Made by a program: the position numbers and the translations under genes. The notes under the pieces were generated by a model, which did not search any database, had not been told where the DNA came from, and saw only the letters and a list, made by a program, of their open reading frames with translations. Positions 41,986-50,966 of a stretch of DNA of 64,000 nt are shown here, one piece after another (position 1 is the first letter of the stretch; every line of letters starts with the position of its first letter). Source of the DNA: Haloplanus sp. XH21 (GTDB lineage Archaea; Halobacteriota; Halobacteria; Halobacteriales; Haloferacaceae); contig NZ_JALLPL010000001.1 in NCBI RefSeq assembly GCF_023276355.1, positions 2,046,001 through 2,110,000 of the forward strand, in the 5' to 3' direction.

Positions 41986-42434
41986 CGCTTTTCAATCTCG
42001 CCCTCCGTCCTCGCGAAGACGACGCCGACGCCGCGGTCCCGAACGAGCGAGACGACGAGACGGTGCCGGCCGGGACCGTAGACGAACGGGCCGTCAGGTG
42101 TCCGTAGATCGACGCCCGGGAGCGTCGTCCGGTGCGGTCGACCGCCTTGAATCCGATACGCGATCACGTCGCGTTCGCCGTCGATCCGAACCGTCGCGCC
42201 GGCGGCAGTCCACGACCGGGGCCGAAGTCGAAACCGGACGATCCGCCGAGGGGCGACCGTCTCCGGCGGCGTGGGGTCCTCGTGAGCGAGCAGCGACCGC
42301 GCGGCCCGTTCGATGCGGTCGGTGACGCTGTCGAGGTGGGTGGCCGTCCGCGACTGGCGACCCTCGTCGATGGCGGGCGTCGCCGCCGCCAGCAACGCGA
42401 CGGTCAGCACGACGGCGAGGACCACCCGAATCAC
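41982..42434 (-). CDS. Small anchored protein (DUF7311-like) of the Tad-like operon
   Basis: A 150-residue protein with a hydrophobic N-terminus (V-V-L-A-V-V-L-T-V-A-L-L) and an extracytoplasmic domain with V-R-F-R-L-R-P and V-S-L-V-R-D. It is a pilin-like or secreted accessory. The start codon overlaps the upstream stop (ATGA), and its own stop overlaps the ATPase ATG, which indicates strict translational coupling. The DUF7311 name is recalled, not checked. No cysteine or catalytic motif is present. Confidence 0.7.
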   Translation of the reverse strand: MIRVVLAVVLTVALLAAATPAIDEGRQSRTATHLDSVTDRIERAARSLLAHEDPTPPETVAPRRIVRFRLRPRSWTAAGATVRIDGERDVIAYRIQGGRPHRTTLPGVDLRTPDGPFVYGPGRHRLVVSLVRDRGVGVVFARTEGEIEKR

Positions 42435-43018
42435 AGGAGCCGTCGTAGCCGGTCGGCGAGCGAGCGATCCGTCGGCTCCCCGGCCTCGTCGTCGGCGACG
42501 ACCGCGTCGTCGGCAGATCGGGCACGAGCAGCGACGGTCTCCGCGAGCGTCGCATTAGACGGGGTCGCTGTCGGCGACGACGGCCCGCCATCGGGCGGGT
42601 CACCGGTCGCCGCGGCGGTGGTGCCGGTGGATGGCGACGCCCGATCGGTTCCGCGTGGGCGACGATTCGTGGTCGGAGGATGGGCGTCGTCGCCCGTTGC
42701 CGCGTCGGAGGCATCCGCCGCGACGATTCCCGCTTCCCGAAGTTCGGCTTCGAGACGATCCACCCGCGCGACGGCGGCGTTCGCGCGCCGCTCGACGGAT
42801 TCATCGACCGCTCGGACGCCGCCGGCAAAGCCCCGAAGCGCCTGTACCGCTGCCTCCAGATCCGCGAGTCGGTCGTCGAAATCATCGACAGTCGTTTCGA
42901 GTTCGTCGAGGCGGGTCCGGAGTCGAGCCGCCTCGGGGAGACCGTCCACCGCTTCTCCGTCGGTGACCGCGCGTTCGACTGCGTCGAGTCGATCGTCGAG
43001 TGGTCGGTCGTCGGCCAT
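42431..43018 (-). CDS. Coiled-coil protein (DUF7310-like), first gene of the Tad-like operon
   Basis: A 195-residue soluble protein. Residues 5-100 are coiled-coil with repeated E/D-L and L-R-T-R-L-D-E-L-E-T-T-V-D-D-F heptads. A Ser/Thr/Pro-rich linker follows at 105-165 and a short C-terminal helix ends in R-L-R-R-L-L. It may act as a cytoplasmic scaffold or regulator for the pilus-like machine. The ATG at 43018 is chosen because the TATA-like AGGTAC/TTTAGG element is 28 bases upstream. It is divergent from cetZ. Confidence 0.72.
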   Translation of the reverse strand: MADDRPLDDRLDAVERAVTDGEAVDGLPEAARLRTRLDELETTVDDFDDRLADLEAAVQALRGFAGGVRAVDESVERRANAAVARVDRLEAELREAGIVAADASDAATGDDAHPPTTNRRPRGTDRASPSTGTTAAATGDPPDGGPSSPTATPSNATLAETVAARARSADDAVVADDEAGEPTDRSLADRLRRLL

Positions 43019-43040
43019 ACGCCGCGGTGGTCCCGTCACC

Positions 43041-43050
43041 GTACCTAAAG
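43041..43050 (-). promoter_or_regulatory. TATA-like element of the Tad-like operon
   Basis: CTTTAGGTAC on the minus strand is centred about 28 bases upstream of the ATG at 43018. It is a moderate match to a haloarchaeal TATA box. Confidence 0.4.
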
Positions 43051-43111
43051 TCTGGGTTGGCTACGCCACCGCGTCGGTGATTTGAAGGGGTGCAAGACGG
43101 ATGTCTGACGT

Positions 43112-44191
43112 ATGCAGTCCGTCCTGATTGGTGTCGGGCAGGCCGGCGGCAAGATCGTCGACGCCCTGTCCGACTTCGACGCGAGAAACGGCTTTGGCGC
43201 CGTCAGCGGGACGCTCGCGGTCAACAGCGCTCGCTCCGACCTCCAGTCCCTCCCCCTCGACACCGTCCTCATCGGCGCCGCCGAGGTGAACGGTCACGGG
43301 GTCGGCGGCGACAACGAACTGGGGACGAAAGTGATACGAGATGACCTCCAGGAGGTGATGGGCGCCATCGACGGCCGGGTGACCGCGCAGGCCGAGGCGA
43401 TCGTCGTCGTCGCGGGCCTCGGTGGCGGCACCGGCAGCGGCGGCGCGCCCTACCTCGTCAAGGAACTCAAACGCATCTACGACATCCCGGTCTACGGGTT
43501 GGGCGTCCTCCCCGGCCGCGACGAGGGCGCGCTCTACCAGGTGAACGCCGGTCGGTCGCTGAAGACGCTGACGCGGGAGGCCGACGCGACGATCCTGGTC
43601 GACAACGACGCTTGGCGGTCGGCGGGCGAGAGCCTCGAATCCGGCTACGAGACCATCAACCAGCGTATCGCCCGGCGCATCGGCCTCTTGCTCGCTGCGG
43701 GCGAGGGCGGCGAGGGCGTCGGCGAGTCCGTCGTCGACAGCTCGGAGGTCATCAACACCCTCCGGGGTGGCGGCGTGGCGACGCTCGGTTACACCTCCGC
43801 GACCGTCGGTGCCGATCCCGAATCGACCGTCAACGTCGTCACGAACACGACCCGGAGAGCGGTCCGCTCCGGCCTCAGCCTCCCCGATACGACGAGCGCG
43901 GAGCGTGGGCTACTGGTCGTCGCCGGCAGACCGGAAACCATCTCCCGGAAGGGCGTCGAGCACGCCCGCTCGTGGCTGGAGACGGAACTGGATACGATGG
44001 AGGTCCGCGGCGGCGACTTCCCCCGGCAGAGCGACCAGCTGGCGTCGCTGGTCCTGCTCGGTAGCGTGGCGGACTCCGACCGTCTGGACGGCTTCCTCGA
44101 CCGAGCACGGCAGGCGGCGCGAGAGGAAGAGCAGGCGGAGGAAAACGAGGGAACGACGCTGCAGGACGACCGGATCGACGGGCTACTGTGA
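43112..44191 (+). CDS. cetZ: Tubulin-like CetZ protein
   Basis: A 359-residue tubulin/FtsZ superfamily GTPase. G-V-G-Q-A-G-G-K-I is the opening nucleotide loop and G-G-G-T-G-S-G at 104-110 is the tubulin signature. The CetZ branch controls haloarchaeal cell shape and motility. From the neighbouring pilus-type genes and recalled synteny (HVO_0745), this is probably the CetZ2 orthologue, but the branch cannot be fixed without a tree. The C-terminal tail is acidic. It is divergent from the Tad-like operon, 93 bases away, hinting at linked roles at the cell surface. Confidence 0.92.
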   Translation: MQSVLIGVGQAGGKIVDALSDFDARNGFGAVSGTLAVNSARSDLQSLPLDTVLIGAAEVNGHGVGGDNELGTKVIRDDLQEVMGAIDGRVTAQAEAIVVVAGLGGGTGSGGAPYLVKELKRIYDIPVYGLGVLPGRDEGALYQVNAGRSLKTLTREADATILVDNDAWRSAGESLESGYETINQRIARRIGLLLAAGEGGEGVGESVVDSSEVINTLRGGGVATLGYTSATVGADPESTVNVVTNTTRRAVRSGLSLPDTTSAERGLLVVAGRPETISRKGVEHARSWLETELDTMEVRGGDFPRQSDQLASLVLLGSVADSDRLDGFLDRARQAAREEEQAEENEGTTLQDDRIDGLL

Positions 44192-44194
44192 CGC

Positions 44195-45547
44195 CTACTT
44201 CGACGTGAGCAGACTGCCGCCGTCGAAGTCGGTGCGGCCGTAGTCGACGTCCATCAGGTCGAGGATCGTCGGTGCGATGTCGAACAGGTCCGCGTCGGTG
44301 ATCGAGGCCGCGGGATCGTCGACGTAGAGCGTGGCGTTGTCGAAACTGTGCATCCCGTTGCGGGGGCCGACATCGAACACCTTCTCGTGGCCCTTGAATC
44401 CGGATTTGAGGTCGAAGCCGTGGTTCGGGATGGCGACGAGGTCGGGCGCGATACCGTCGTGTTCGCCGCGGAAGGCGTCTTCCTTCTCGACGACGCGCTC
44501 ACACACCGGGTTGCCGTCCGGCCCCTCCAGCGCTTCGAGTTTGGCCTTGAGTTCGTCACGCGTCGCGTCGTACTCGGCCTCGGGGACCGAGCCGCGGGGT
44601 TCGCGCCCCTCCAGGTTGATGTAGAACCGGCCGGGGATGAGCGAGTAGGCCTTCGACTCCTCCGCGATGTCGGTGAGGTCGTCGTGGTCCTCGTCTTCGA
44701 AGGAGAGCCACCCCTCCTCCTGTAGCCACGCGTTGAAGTGAACCTCGTAATCGAGGGAAGTGAACCCGTGGTCGCTGGCGACGACGAGTGTCACGTCGTC
44801 GTCGAGCATCTCCCGAATCTGGCCGATGTAGTCGTCGACCTTCCGGTAGAACTCCATGAATGCCTCCTTGTTCGGGCCGCCGCGCTCGTAGTCCTTGAAC
44901 AGGAAGTGGTTGACCCGGTCGGTGGTCATGAAGACGCCGAAAAACAGGTCCCAGTCGTCCTGTTCGAGATACTTCGAGAAGGCCTCGAAGCGCGTGTCGA
45001 TGGTCTCGTGGGCGTCCTCGATGAACTCGGTTTTGTCCTCCTTGTGCCCCAGTTTGGCGTTGACGTCGATGGCGTAGTCGATGGACTGGAGATAGTCGCG
45101 GAGGTCGTCGGGGTAGGCGGCCTTATCGACACCCGGCGAGAGAAAGCCCGACACCATCCGCTGAACGTTCCGCTGTGGCGGGAACGTGACGGGGACGTTC
45201 ATCACCGTCGACGCGCGCTCGGCGTCGTCGAGGCGGTCCCAGATGCGTGGTGCCTGGACATCTTGTCCCATGGGAACGTACGTGTCGTACGATCCCGCTT
45301 CGCGGTCCTGGAAGCCGTAGACGCCGGTCTCGCCGGGGTTGACGCCCGTCGTGAGCGACGGCCAACAGGCGCTCGACTCCGGCGGAACGATGCTGTCGAT
45401 GGCCCCTGCACTCCCCTCGTCGGCGAGCGCCGCGAAGTTCGGGAACTCCTCGGGGTGATCATCGAGTAGACTAAAAGGCACCCCGTCGATGCCGACGAAC
45501 GCGACGCGCGGATGGTCCTCGCCGCGCAGTCGATCGAACAGACCCAT
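44195..45547 (-). CDS. Type I phosphodiesterase/alkaline phosphatase-superfamily hydrolase
   Basis: A 450-residue metallo-hydrolase. It opens V-A-F-V-G-I-D-G-V-P-F (metal Asp), the nucleophile region is A-C-W-P-S-L-T-T-G-V-N-P-G, and the metal ligands are V-A-S-D-H-G-F near residue 270 and D-L-V-A-I-P-N-H-G later. It matches nucleotide pyrophosphatase/phosphodiesterase-like enzymes found widely in haloarchaea, with unknown substrate. No signal peptide is present, so it is cytoplasmic. The ATG at 45547 is used; an in-frame start further up lacks support. It is convergent with cetZ with a four-base gap. Confidence 0.86.
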   Translation of the reverse strand: MGLFDRLRGEDHPRVAFVGIDGVPFSLLDDHPEEFPNFAALADEGSAGAIDSIVPPESSACWPSLTTGVNPGETGVYGFQDREAGSYDTYVPMGQDVQAPRIWDRLDDAERASTVMNVPVTFPPQRNVQRMVSGFLSPGVDKAAYPDDLRDYLQSIDYAIDVNAKLGHKEDKTEFIEDAHETIDTRFEAFSKYLEQDDWDLFFGVFMTTDRVNHFLFKDYERGGPNKEAFMEFYRKVDDYIGQIREMLDDDVTLVVASDHGFTSLDYEVHFNAWLQEEGWLSFEDEDHDDLTDIAEESKAYSLIPGRFYINLEGREPRGSVPEAEYDATRDELKAKLEALEGPDGNPVCERVVEKEDAFRGEHDGIAPDLVAIPNHGFDLKSGFKGHEKVFDVGPRNGMHSFDNATLYVDDPAASITDADLFDIAPTILDLMDVDYGRTDFDGGSLLTSK

Positions 45548-45793
45548 ACCATCGCATATCCGGGAAGCTAATAAGAACCTTCGTTTCGGGATAGAACGGT
45601 CGCTTTCTACGACGCACCGCCGATGGGCGCTCGCACGGCCACGTGTATCGACCGTCAAGCGGTTAGGCGACCGTACCGCGTGCCCGCCGTGCGGAGCGCG
45701 TGACGGAGGCCTGTTCGGGTGAAATCGAGGGACGGGAGCGTGTTAACCACACGTACCAAACGCCCTATTACCGACTCGGACCTCGAACGAGGT

Positions 45794-46030
45794 ATGAGCA
45801 CGACTGCCGCCAGCAGCGACCTGAACGAGAAACAGCGCCGGATCCTCGCCTACCTCCGGGAGCACGCCGCCACCAAGACGTATTTCAAATCGCGGCTCAT
45901 CGCGGCGGAACTCGGTCTGACGGCGAAGGAGGTCGGCGCGAACATGACCGCGATTCGGACGGGGGAGTTCGACATCGACGTGGAGAAGTGGGGTTACTCC
46001 TCGGGGACGACCTGGAAAGTCGACGCCTGA
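45794..46030 (+). CDS. Small winged-helix-like protein (DUF7123-like)
   Basis: A 78-residue protein with a compact helix-turn-helix-like pattern (L-A-Y-L-R-E-H-A-A-T-K-T-Y-F-K-S-R and A-A-E-L-G-L-T-A-K-E-V) and a C-terminal W-G-Y-S-S-G-T-T-W motif. I recall it as the haloarchaeal DUF7123 family. It may bind DNA or act as a small regulator. The start at 45794 is chosen and has CCCTATTACC about 27 bases upstream, a fair TATA-type element. The next gene is convergent. Confidence 0.75.
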   Translation: MSTTAASSDLNEKQRRILAYLREHAATKTYFKSRLIAAELGLTAKEVGANMTAIRTGEFDIDVEKWGYSSGTTWKVDA

Positions 46031-46040
46031 TACGGCCCGG

Positions 46041-46667
46041 TCACGGATCGTACTGGATGAACTCGGACGCGTCGGCGGCGAACGCCACCACCTCGTCGTC
46101 GAAGGAGTCGGCGTACCGCACCAGCAGCGTGATGACCGTTTCGGCGCGGACGACCGTGTAGCCGTCCTCCCGGGCGAGGAGCCCGGCGTCGGCGAGTTGG
46201 GAGGCCGCCGTGCTCACCGTCGCGCGGGAGACGTCGAGGGCACTTGCGATGTCGCTCCCCGTCGCATCGGGGTGCCGAAGCAGCGTCAACAACAGACCCC
46301 GCGGCGTCTCGCGGCGCAGGTAGCCGAGCGCCACCTGCTCGAACGTCGAGAAGCGGTCGGCGAGGAAAAAGCGCCGGTAGTCGCCGTCGCGCCGGGACAC
46401 CAGCGCGCCGTCGTCGAGGAGACGGCGGAGGTGGTGTTGGGTCTCGCCGGTGCCGAGTTTCAGGTCGTCGCGGAGTTTCGAGAAATGCGCGCCGGGCGTC
46501 GCGCCCACGTAGCCGAGGATGGCGTCCCGGGCGTCGTTCCCCTCGGTCTCCGCTCGTGCGTCGCCGGCGAGGCCCGCGAGGGGCGTGGCCGCGCCTAAAG
46601 CAGCGAAGCGACGCAGCGTCGCCCGCTTGTCGGCGTCCACGCCCCGATCCCGTTCCCCGTTCGGCAT
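46041..46667 (-). CDS. Two-domain helix-turn-helix transcriptional regulator
   Basis: A 208-residue protein with two winged helix domains. The first (residues about 55-115) has F-S-K-L-R-D-D-L-K-L-G-T-G-E-T-Q-H-H, and the second (about 120-185) has A-T-G-S-D-I-A-S-A-L-D-V-S-R-A-T-V-S. The N-terminus carries T-L-R-R-F-A-A-L-G-A-A-T-P-L-A-G-L-A, which resembles a Tat signal. That is odd for a DNA-binding protein and may be an anchor or a coincidental helix. A start at 46718 is also possible. Targets are unknown. It lies 85 bases downstream of the oxidoreductase gene in the same direction. Confidence 0.8.
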   Translation of the reverse strand: MPNGERDRGVDADKRATLRRFAALGAATPLAGLAGDARAETEGNDARDAILGYVGATPGAHFSKLRDDLKLGTGETQHHLRRLLDDGALVSRRDGDYRRFFLADRFSTFEQVALGYLRRETPRGLLLTLLRHPDATGSDIASALDVSRATVSTAASQLADAGLLAREDGYTVVRAETVITLLVRYADSFDDEVVAFAADASEFIQYDP

Positions 46668-46752
46668 CTCGTTTGGGTAGTCGCCGCGTGTTGGCAAAAG
46701 GGTATCGTCTGTCGCCAAATCGGGGTATCGACAACGGTCGCGTTCGGCCCGA

Positions 46753-47781
46753 TTATCGGGGGTCGAGACCGACCGCGTCGGCCAGGAGTTCGTGCGACTG
46801 GAGCGCGTGGTCGTGGTCGGCGTGGGTGTGTTGGATCATCACTTCGTCGACGCCCACCCGATCCGCGAGCTGCGCGAGCAGATCGGCGAGCGTGTCGGGG
46901 CTGCCGGAGATCGCCCGCGGCCACTCGTCGGCGTCGAGCGTCGCGGGCGTCGGCTCGGGGATCCCACCGAGTTCGTCGACGGCCGCCTCGACGGAGTCGG
47001 GGCGGCCGAAGTTGCCGCGTTCCATGCGTTTGTACGTCGCTTCGGCCACCGCCCGACGCCGCGCCGCCTCCTGATCGGTCGGCGCACAGACGGCGTTCAG
47101 CGCGACCACGCCCTGTGGCTCGTCGATGCCGCCCGCGAGCCGCGACGACTGGAACTGCTCGCGGTAGGTGTCGAGCGCGCGCGTCGCGAACTGCGGGCGG
47201 ATGAACGCCGCGACGCAGTAGCGCAGGCCGAGTTTGCCCGCGATGGCCGCGCTCGACGGACTCGATCCGAGCGCCCACGGGACCGGGGGCGCCGCCCCCG
47301 AGCGCGGAATCTCTAACTCGCTGTAGGCGTGTTCGTCGGGGTAGTCGTCGTAGAGGTGGTTGACGACGGCTTCGAGCTTCTCGGCGTGATCCTCGTCCGG
47401 GTTTGGGACGCGACGCGTCGTGCCGAGCGCGCGGTCGACGGCGGGCGAGCCGTTCGCCCGCCCGAGACCGGCGTCGATCCGGCCGGGGGCAAGCGCGTCC
47501 AGGGCGCCGAACTGTTCGGCGACCTTGAACGGGCTGTAGTGGTTGAGCAACACGGCGCCGGAGCCGAGTCGGATCGCGTCGGTTTCGGCGGCGAGATGGC
47601 CGAGCAGGACTTCGGGTGTCGTGCCAGCGAGCGTGTTCGCCCGGCCGTGGTGTTCGGCCACCCAGAACCGGGTGTAGCCGAGCCGTTCGGCCTGCTGGGC
47701 GGTCTCGACCGTGTTCGCGTACGCGTCGGTCGCGGTGCCGTCGGCGGGGACCGGTGAAAGGTCGACAGCGGAGAGTTCCAC
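46753..47781 (-). CDS. LLM-class (luciferase-like) flavin-dependent oxidoreductase
   Basis: A 342-residue TIM-barrel flavoenzyme. Markers include L-G-Y-T-R-F-W-V-A-E-H-H-G (substrate-side strand), L-G-S-G-A-V-L-L-N-H-Y-S-P, and G-R-I-D-A-G-L-G-R-A-N-G. It likely uses FMN or F420 to oxidise a substrate that cannot be read from sequence. The GTG start at 47781 fits the family's usual opening E-L-S-A-V-D; a longer in-frame version begins in non-coding sequence. It is divergent from the ABC transporter operon. Confidence 0.86.
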   Translation of the reverse strand: MELSAVDLSPVPADGTATDAYANTVETAQQAERLGYTRFWVAEHHGRANTLAGTTPEVLLGHLAAETDAIRLGSGAVLLNHYSPFKVAEQFGALDALAPGRIDAGLGRANGSPAVDRALGTTRRVPNPDEDHAEKLEAVVNHLYDDYPDEHAYSELEIPRSGAAPPVPWALGSSPSSAAIAGKLGLRYCVAAFIRPQFATRALDTYREQFQSSRLAGGIDEPQGVVALNAVCAPTDQEAARRRAVAEATYKRMERGNFGRPDSVEAAVDELGGIPEPTPATLDADEWPRAISGSPDTLADLLAQLADRVGVDEVMIQHTHADHDHALQSHELLADAVGLDPR

Positions 47782-47926
47782 GAGCGTACTCGGAAACTGC
47801 GACTCATAACGGTTCGGCTCTCGGCGCGCCCCTGTTGGATCTACGAACGGTCCCCACCCGGATCGTGCGGGTCCGGGCCGTCGCCGCCACAACCATCTAT
47901 ACGTGTGGCCCTGTAGTCGGTCACCA

Positions 47927-48670
47927 GTGCCAGCGATCCAACTCGACTCCCTCCGCAAGACCTACGGAGCGGTCACCGCCGTCGACGGCGTCTCGCTCTC
48001 CGTCGAGGCTGGCGAACTATTCGGCTTACTCGGCCCGAACGGGGCGGGAAAGACCACGGTCATCGAGATGCTCACCGGGCAGCTCACGCCGGACAGCGGT
48101 CGCGTTTCGGTGCTCGGTATCGATCCGGTCGACCGGCCGGTGGCCGTCCGCGAGCAGGTGGGGATCCTCCCGGAGAAGGAGTCGCCGCCGAGTTTCATGA
48201 CGCCGCGGGAGTATTTCGACTTCGTCGGCGCGGTGCGGCAGTTACCCGACGAACAGGTGGACGACAGGATCGAGACGTGGGCACAGCGACTCGGCCTGCT
48301 GGAGCAACTCGACACGCTGTCGGCGGATCTGTCGCGAGGGCAACAGCAGAAGGTGATGCTCGCCGGCGCGTTCTTCCACGAACCCGACGCCGTCTGTATC
48401 GACGAACCCCTGGCCAATCTCGACCCCATCGTCCAGGAGCGAGTCAAGCAGTTCCTGCGAGCGTATCGGGACGCCGGCAACACGGTGATCATCACCACCC
48501 ACGACGTGGACGTCGCGGCCGAACTGTGTTCGCGCGTCGGTATCATGTACGGCGGCGACCTCGTTGCGGACGTTCGGCCCGGAGACCTTCCGGAAAACGA
48601 CACTCTGCTCGACGTGTTTCTGGATCGGGTGGATGCGACCGTCGAGGGGGACGGAGCGCTGCATGGCTGA
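47927..48670 (+). CDS. ABC transporter ATP-binding protein
   Basis: A 247-residue ABC ATPase. Walker A is G-P-N-G-A-G-K-T-T at about residues 35-43, the signature is L-S-R-G-Q-Q-Q-K (noncanonical R instead of G), and Walker B is A-V-C-I-D-E-P-L-A-N-L-D, with H-D-V-D as the switch His. It is of the ABC-2 export type, paired with a permease that overlaps its last codons and a third membrane protein. The GTG at 47927 is used because P-A-I-Q-L-D is the family's usual start. The exported substrate is not known. Confidence 0.9.
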   Translation: MPAIQLDSLRKTYGAVTAVDGVSLSVEAGELFGLLGPNGAGKTTVIEMLTGQLTPDSGRVSVLGIDPVDRPVAVREQVGILPEKESPPSFMTPREYFDFVGAVRQLPDEQVDDRIETWAQRLGLLEQLDTLSADLSRGQQQKVMLAGAFFHEPDAVCIDEPLANLDPIVQERVKQFLRAYRDAGNTVIITTHDVDVAAELCSRVGIMYGGDLVADVRPGDLPENDTLLDVFLDRVDATVEGDGALHG

Positions 48671-50093
48671 CGGCCGAACCCGCCGCGTCTTCGTCGAGAT
48701 GGTCCGCGAAGAGTGGCGCCTCTACGGCCGCCTCTTCCAGGGAAGCCACTTCGCGTCGTTCCCCGTCGTGGTCGCGTTGATTGCCGCCGGAGCGACGTGG
48801 GCGCTCGTCACGACCGGTACCGCCCCGACGACCGTGTTCGCCGGCCTCCACGCCCTCGCGCTCGTCTTCGGGATCCATACGGGGACGCTCGGCCTCGTCG
48901 GACGGGATGCCCTCCAGCGCCTCCTCGGCGACGTGACGCTGCTGATCGGGGCTGCTCGGACACTGCCCCTGTCTCACCGACAGTTGTTCGGCGTCTTCGT
49001 CGCCAAGGACGTCGTCTACTACGCGGCGCTCTTTCTGGTGCCGATCAGCCTCGGCGCGACGGCGGCCGTCGCCGGCGTGACCGGAAGCGCTGGATTCGAA
49101 ACCCCATTCCTGCTCTGGATGACCCTGACGCTGACGTTCGTTCTCGGCATGGGCGCAACGATCACTGGTCTCGGCATCGTCAGACGGGGTGTTCCGGGGG
49201 TCGCCCTCCTCGTCGCGATTCTCGTCCCGGCCGGCGCGCTGTGGGCAGCGGAAGTCGACATCGTGGCCGACACGCCGTACGGTGCGTTTCTCGAGCCGAC
49301 CCTGCCGCGAATCGGCGCCGCGACGACCGTCGTCCTCGCGGTACTCGCGCTCGCCGTCGTCTCGTTCGATCCGACGGCGCGCCGTCCAGCACGCACCGTT
49401 GCCCCCGCCTTCCGGCGGTGGTGGCGTCGGATCGGCGATCCAGTGGCGACGAAGACGCTCCTCGACGTTCACCGGAGCGCGGGCGGGTTCGGGAAGGTCC
49501 TCTTTTCGGCCGGCGTCCTCCTCGGCGTCACGGCGGGGCTGCTCAACCTCGCCGGCCGGATCACGGGCGTCGCGCCGTCCGTCGGCGTGTCGTTCGGGAC
49601 GATCCTCGGCCTCTCCGGCTTTACCACCTACAACTGGCTCACCCAGTCCGACGATGTCGACGCGTATCTCGTCCACCCGCTGTCCGTCGAGGAGATTCTG
49701 ACCGCGAAGTTCCGCGCGTTCCTCCTGTTGGGCCCCGCCGTCGGAATCGGGTTCTACGCGCTCGCGCTCGGCTGGCACGGGACGCGCCCGCTAGAAGCGC
49801 TCGTGGGGGGCATCCTCCTCGTCGGCGTGGCCTGCTACATCTTCGGAACCACCGTGTATCTCACCGGCCTCTCGCCGAACGAGTTCCTCTTCGATACGGC
49901 GCTGTTCGCGGCCTTCGGCGTCGCGATGATCGTCCCGCTGGTCCCGATTCTGGTCGTGGGGTTCGCGCTCGCCCCCGTCGCCACGCCGCTACTCGTCGCG
50001 CTCGCCGTCGCGGGAATGGGTCTCAGCGGCGTCGGCGTCGCGCTGTATCGGCGGGCGATACCGAGATGGGAGACGCGGTATCGGGAGCGATGA
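48663..50093 (+). CDS. ABC-2-type permease-like membrane protein
   Basis: A 476-residue polytopic membrane protein with about ten to twelve hydrophobic segments, distributed in two groups around a charged middle (R-R-P-A-R-T-V-A near residue 240). It is the partner of the upstream ATPase, sharing eight bases, and is followed by a third overlapping gene. ABC-2 permeases of this size in haloarchaea export lipids, glycans or small compounds. No substrate-specific motif is visible. Confidence 0.85.
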   Translation: MADGRTRRVFVEMVREEWRLYGRLFQGSHFASFPVVVALIAAGATWALVTTGTAPTTVFAGLHALALVFGIHTGTLGLVGRDALQRLLGDVTLLIGAARTLPLSHRQLFGVFVAKDVVYYAALFLVPISLGATAAVAGVTGSAGFETPFLLWMTLTLTFVLGMGATITGLGIVRRGVPGVALLVAILVPAGALWAAEVDIVADTPYGAFLEPTLPRIGAATTVVLAVLALAVVSFDPTARRPARTVAPAFRRWWRRIGDPVATKTLLDVHRSAGGFGKVLFSAGVLLGVTAGLLNLAGRITGVAPSVGVSFGTILGLSGFTTYNWLTQSDDVDAYLVHPLSVEEILTAKFRAFLLLGPAVGIGFYALALGWHGTRPLEALVGGILLVGVACYIFGTTVYLTGLSPNEFLFDTALFAAFGVAMIVPLVPILVVGFALAPVATPLLVALAVAGMGLSGVGVALYRRAIPRWETRYRER

Positions 50094-50947
50094 GTCCGCG
50101 ACCTGACGAGGGCGACGGGCGCGAGACGGCCCACGCGAGCCCGGCGGATAGCTGGCGTCTCGACATCGATGAGTCGGCGCTCCTCCGGCGGCTCGCGTAC
50201 GCCTTCCCGTGTCTGCTGGGTGGTGTGGCGGTACTCGCCCTCGCCCTGGTGGGGTGGCTCGTCGCCGATGCGCTCTGGACCGGACACACCGCCCGGGCGC
50301 TCGGCGTCGCCATGGTCGCGATACTCGGGCTCCTGATCCAGCGATACGTCCCGGCACTCCTCGCGACGGCGGTCGGTGAAACGCTCCGGGAGCGATACGC
50401 GCCCCGCTGGCTCGCGGTCGGAAGCGTACTGAGTGCGGCCGTTCTCCTGGGAAGCGCCCGACTGCATCCGGGCGCCCCCATAGCGCTGTTCGTCGCGAGC
50501 TGGGTGCCGACCGTCGTCGCGGCGCATTTCCCCACGGCCGGGCACGCCGACCCGGAGACCGGGACGCTCGTCGTCGACGGCACGGAGATCCCCCTCGGCG
50601 CGGTTCGCGGACACCGAACGATCACCGTCGGACCGTTCGCCGTCTGCTGGCTCTCGTATCGCCGCGGCGCGCCGACTGCCCCGCGACTCGTCGTCGTTCC
50701 GGCGGATCGGGCGTCGATGGTCGCGGACCTGGTGGACCGACCGGCGTCCTCGGCAGCCGACGAGAGAGAACCGCTCCGCCCACTGGAACGACTGATCGTC
50801 CTCGCGTTCGGGCTCGGGCTACTCGCGATCGGTCCGGTCCTGTGGATCGTGCTCCCGCCGGGCGACGGTCGGCTGATCGCGCTCTACGCCGGAGTGATGT
50901 TCGGCCTGTTCGGCGGGCTGGTCGTCTGGTATGGGTACACGTCGTGA
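50090..50947 (+). CDS. Membrane protein of the ABC exporter operon
   Basis: A 285-residue protein. Two or three membrane helices lie in the first half (about residues 38-60, 65-85, 110-140), followed by a soluble PH-like segment (T-G-T-L-V-V-D-G-T-E-I-P-L) and two further helices at the end. The start overlaps the permease stop as ATGA. It is probably an accessory membrane component of the exporter, or another membrane protein that is merely co-transcribed; no catalytic motif is seen. Confidence 0.78.
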   Translation: MSPRPDEGDGRETAHASPADSWRLDIDESALLRRLAYAFPCLLGGVAVLALALVGWLVADALWTGHTARALGVAMVAILGLLIQRYVPALLATAVGETLRERYAPRWLAVGSVLSAAVLLGSARLHPGAPIALFVASWVPTVVAAHFPTAGHADPETGTLVVDGTEIPLGAVRGHRTITVGPFAVCWLSYRRGAPTAPRLVVVPADRASMVADLVDRPASSAADEREPLRPLERLIVLAFGLGLLAIGPVLWIVLPPGDGRLIALYAGVMFGLFGGLVVWYGYTS

Positions 50948-50966
50948 AAAGCGAGGATCGCGGCGA

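Noticed and set aside
46667-46718. Upstream ATG for the two-domain regulator
   Set aside because: It only adds 17 residues without pattern; the shorter start is kept but the choice is uncertain.
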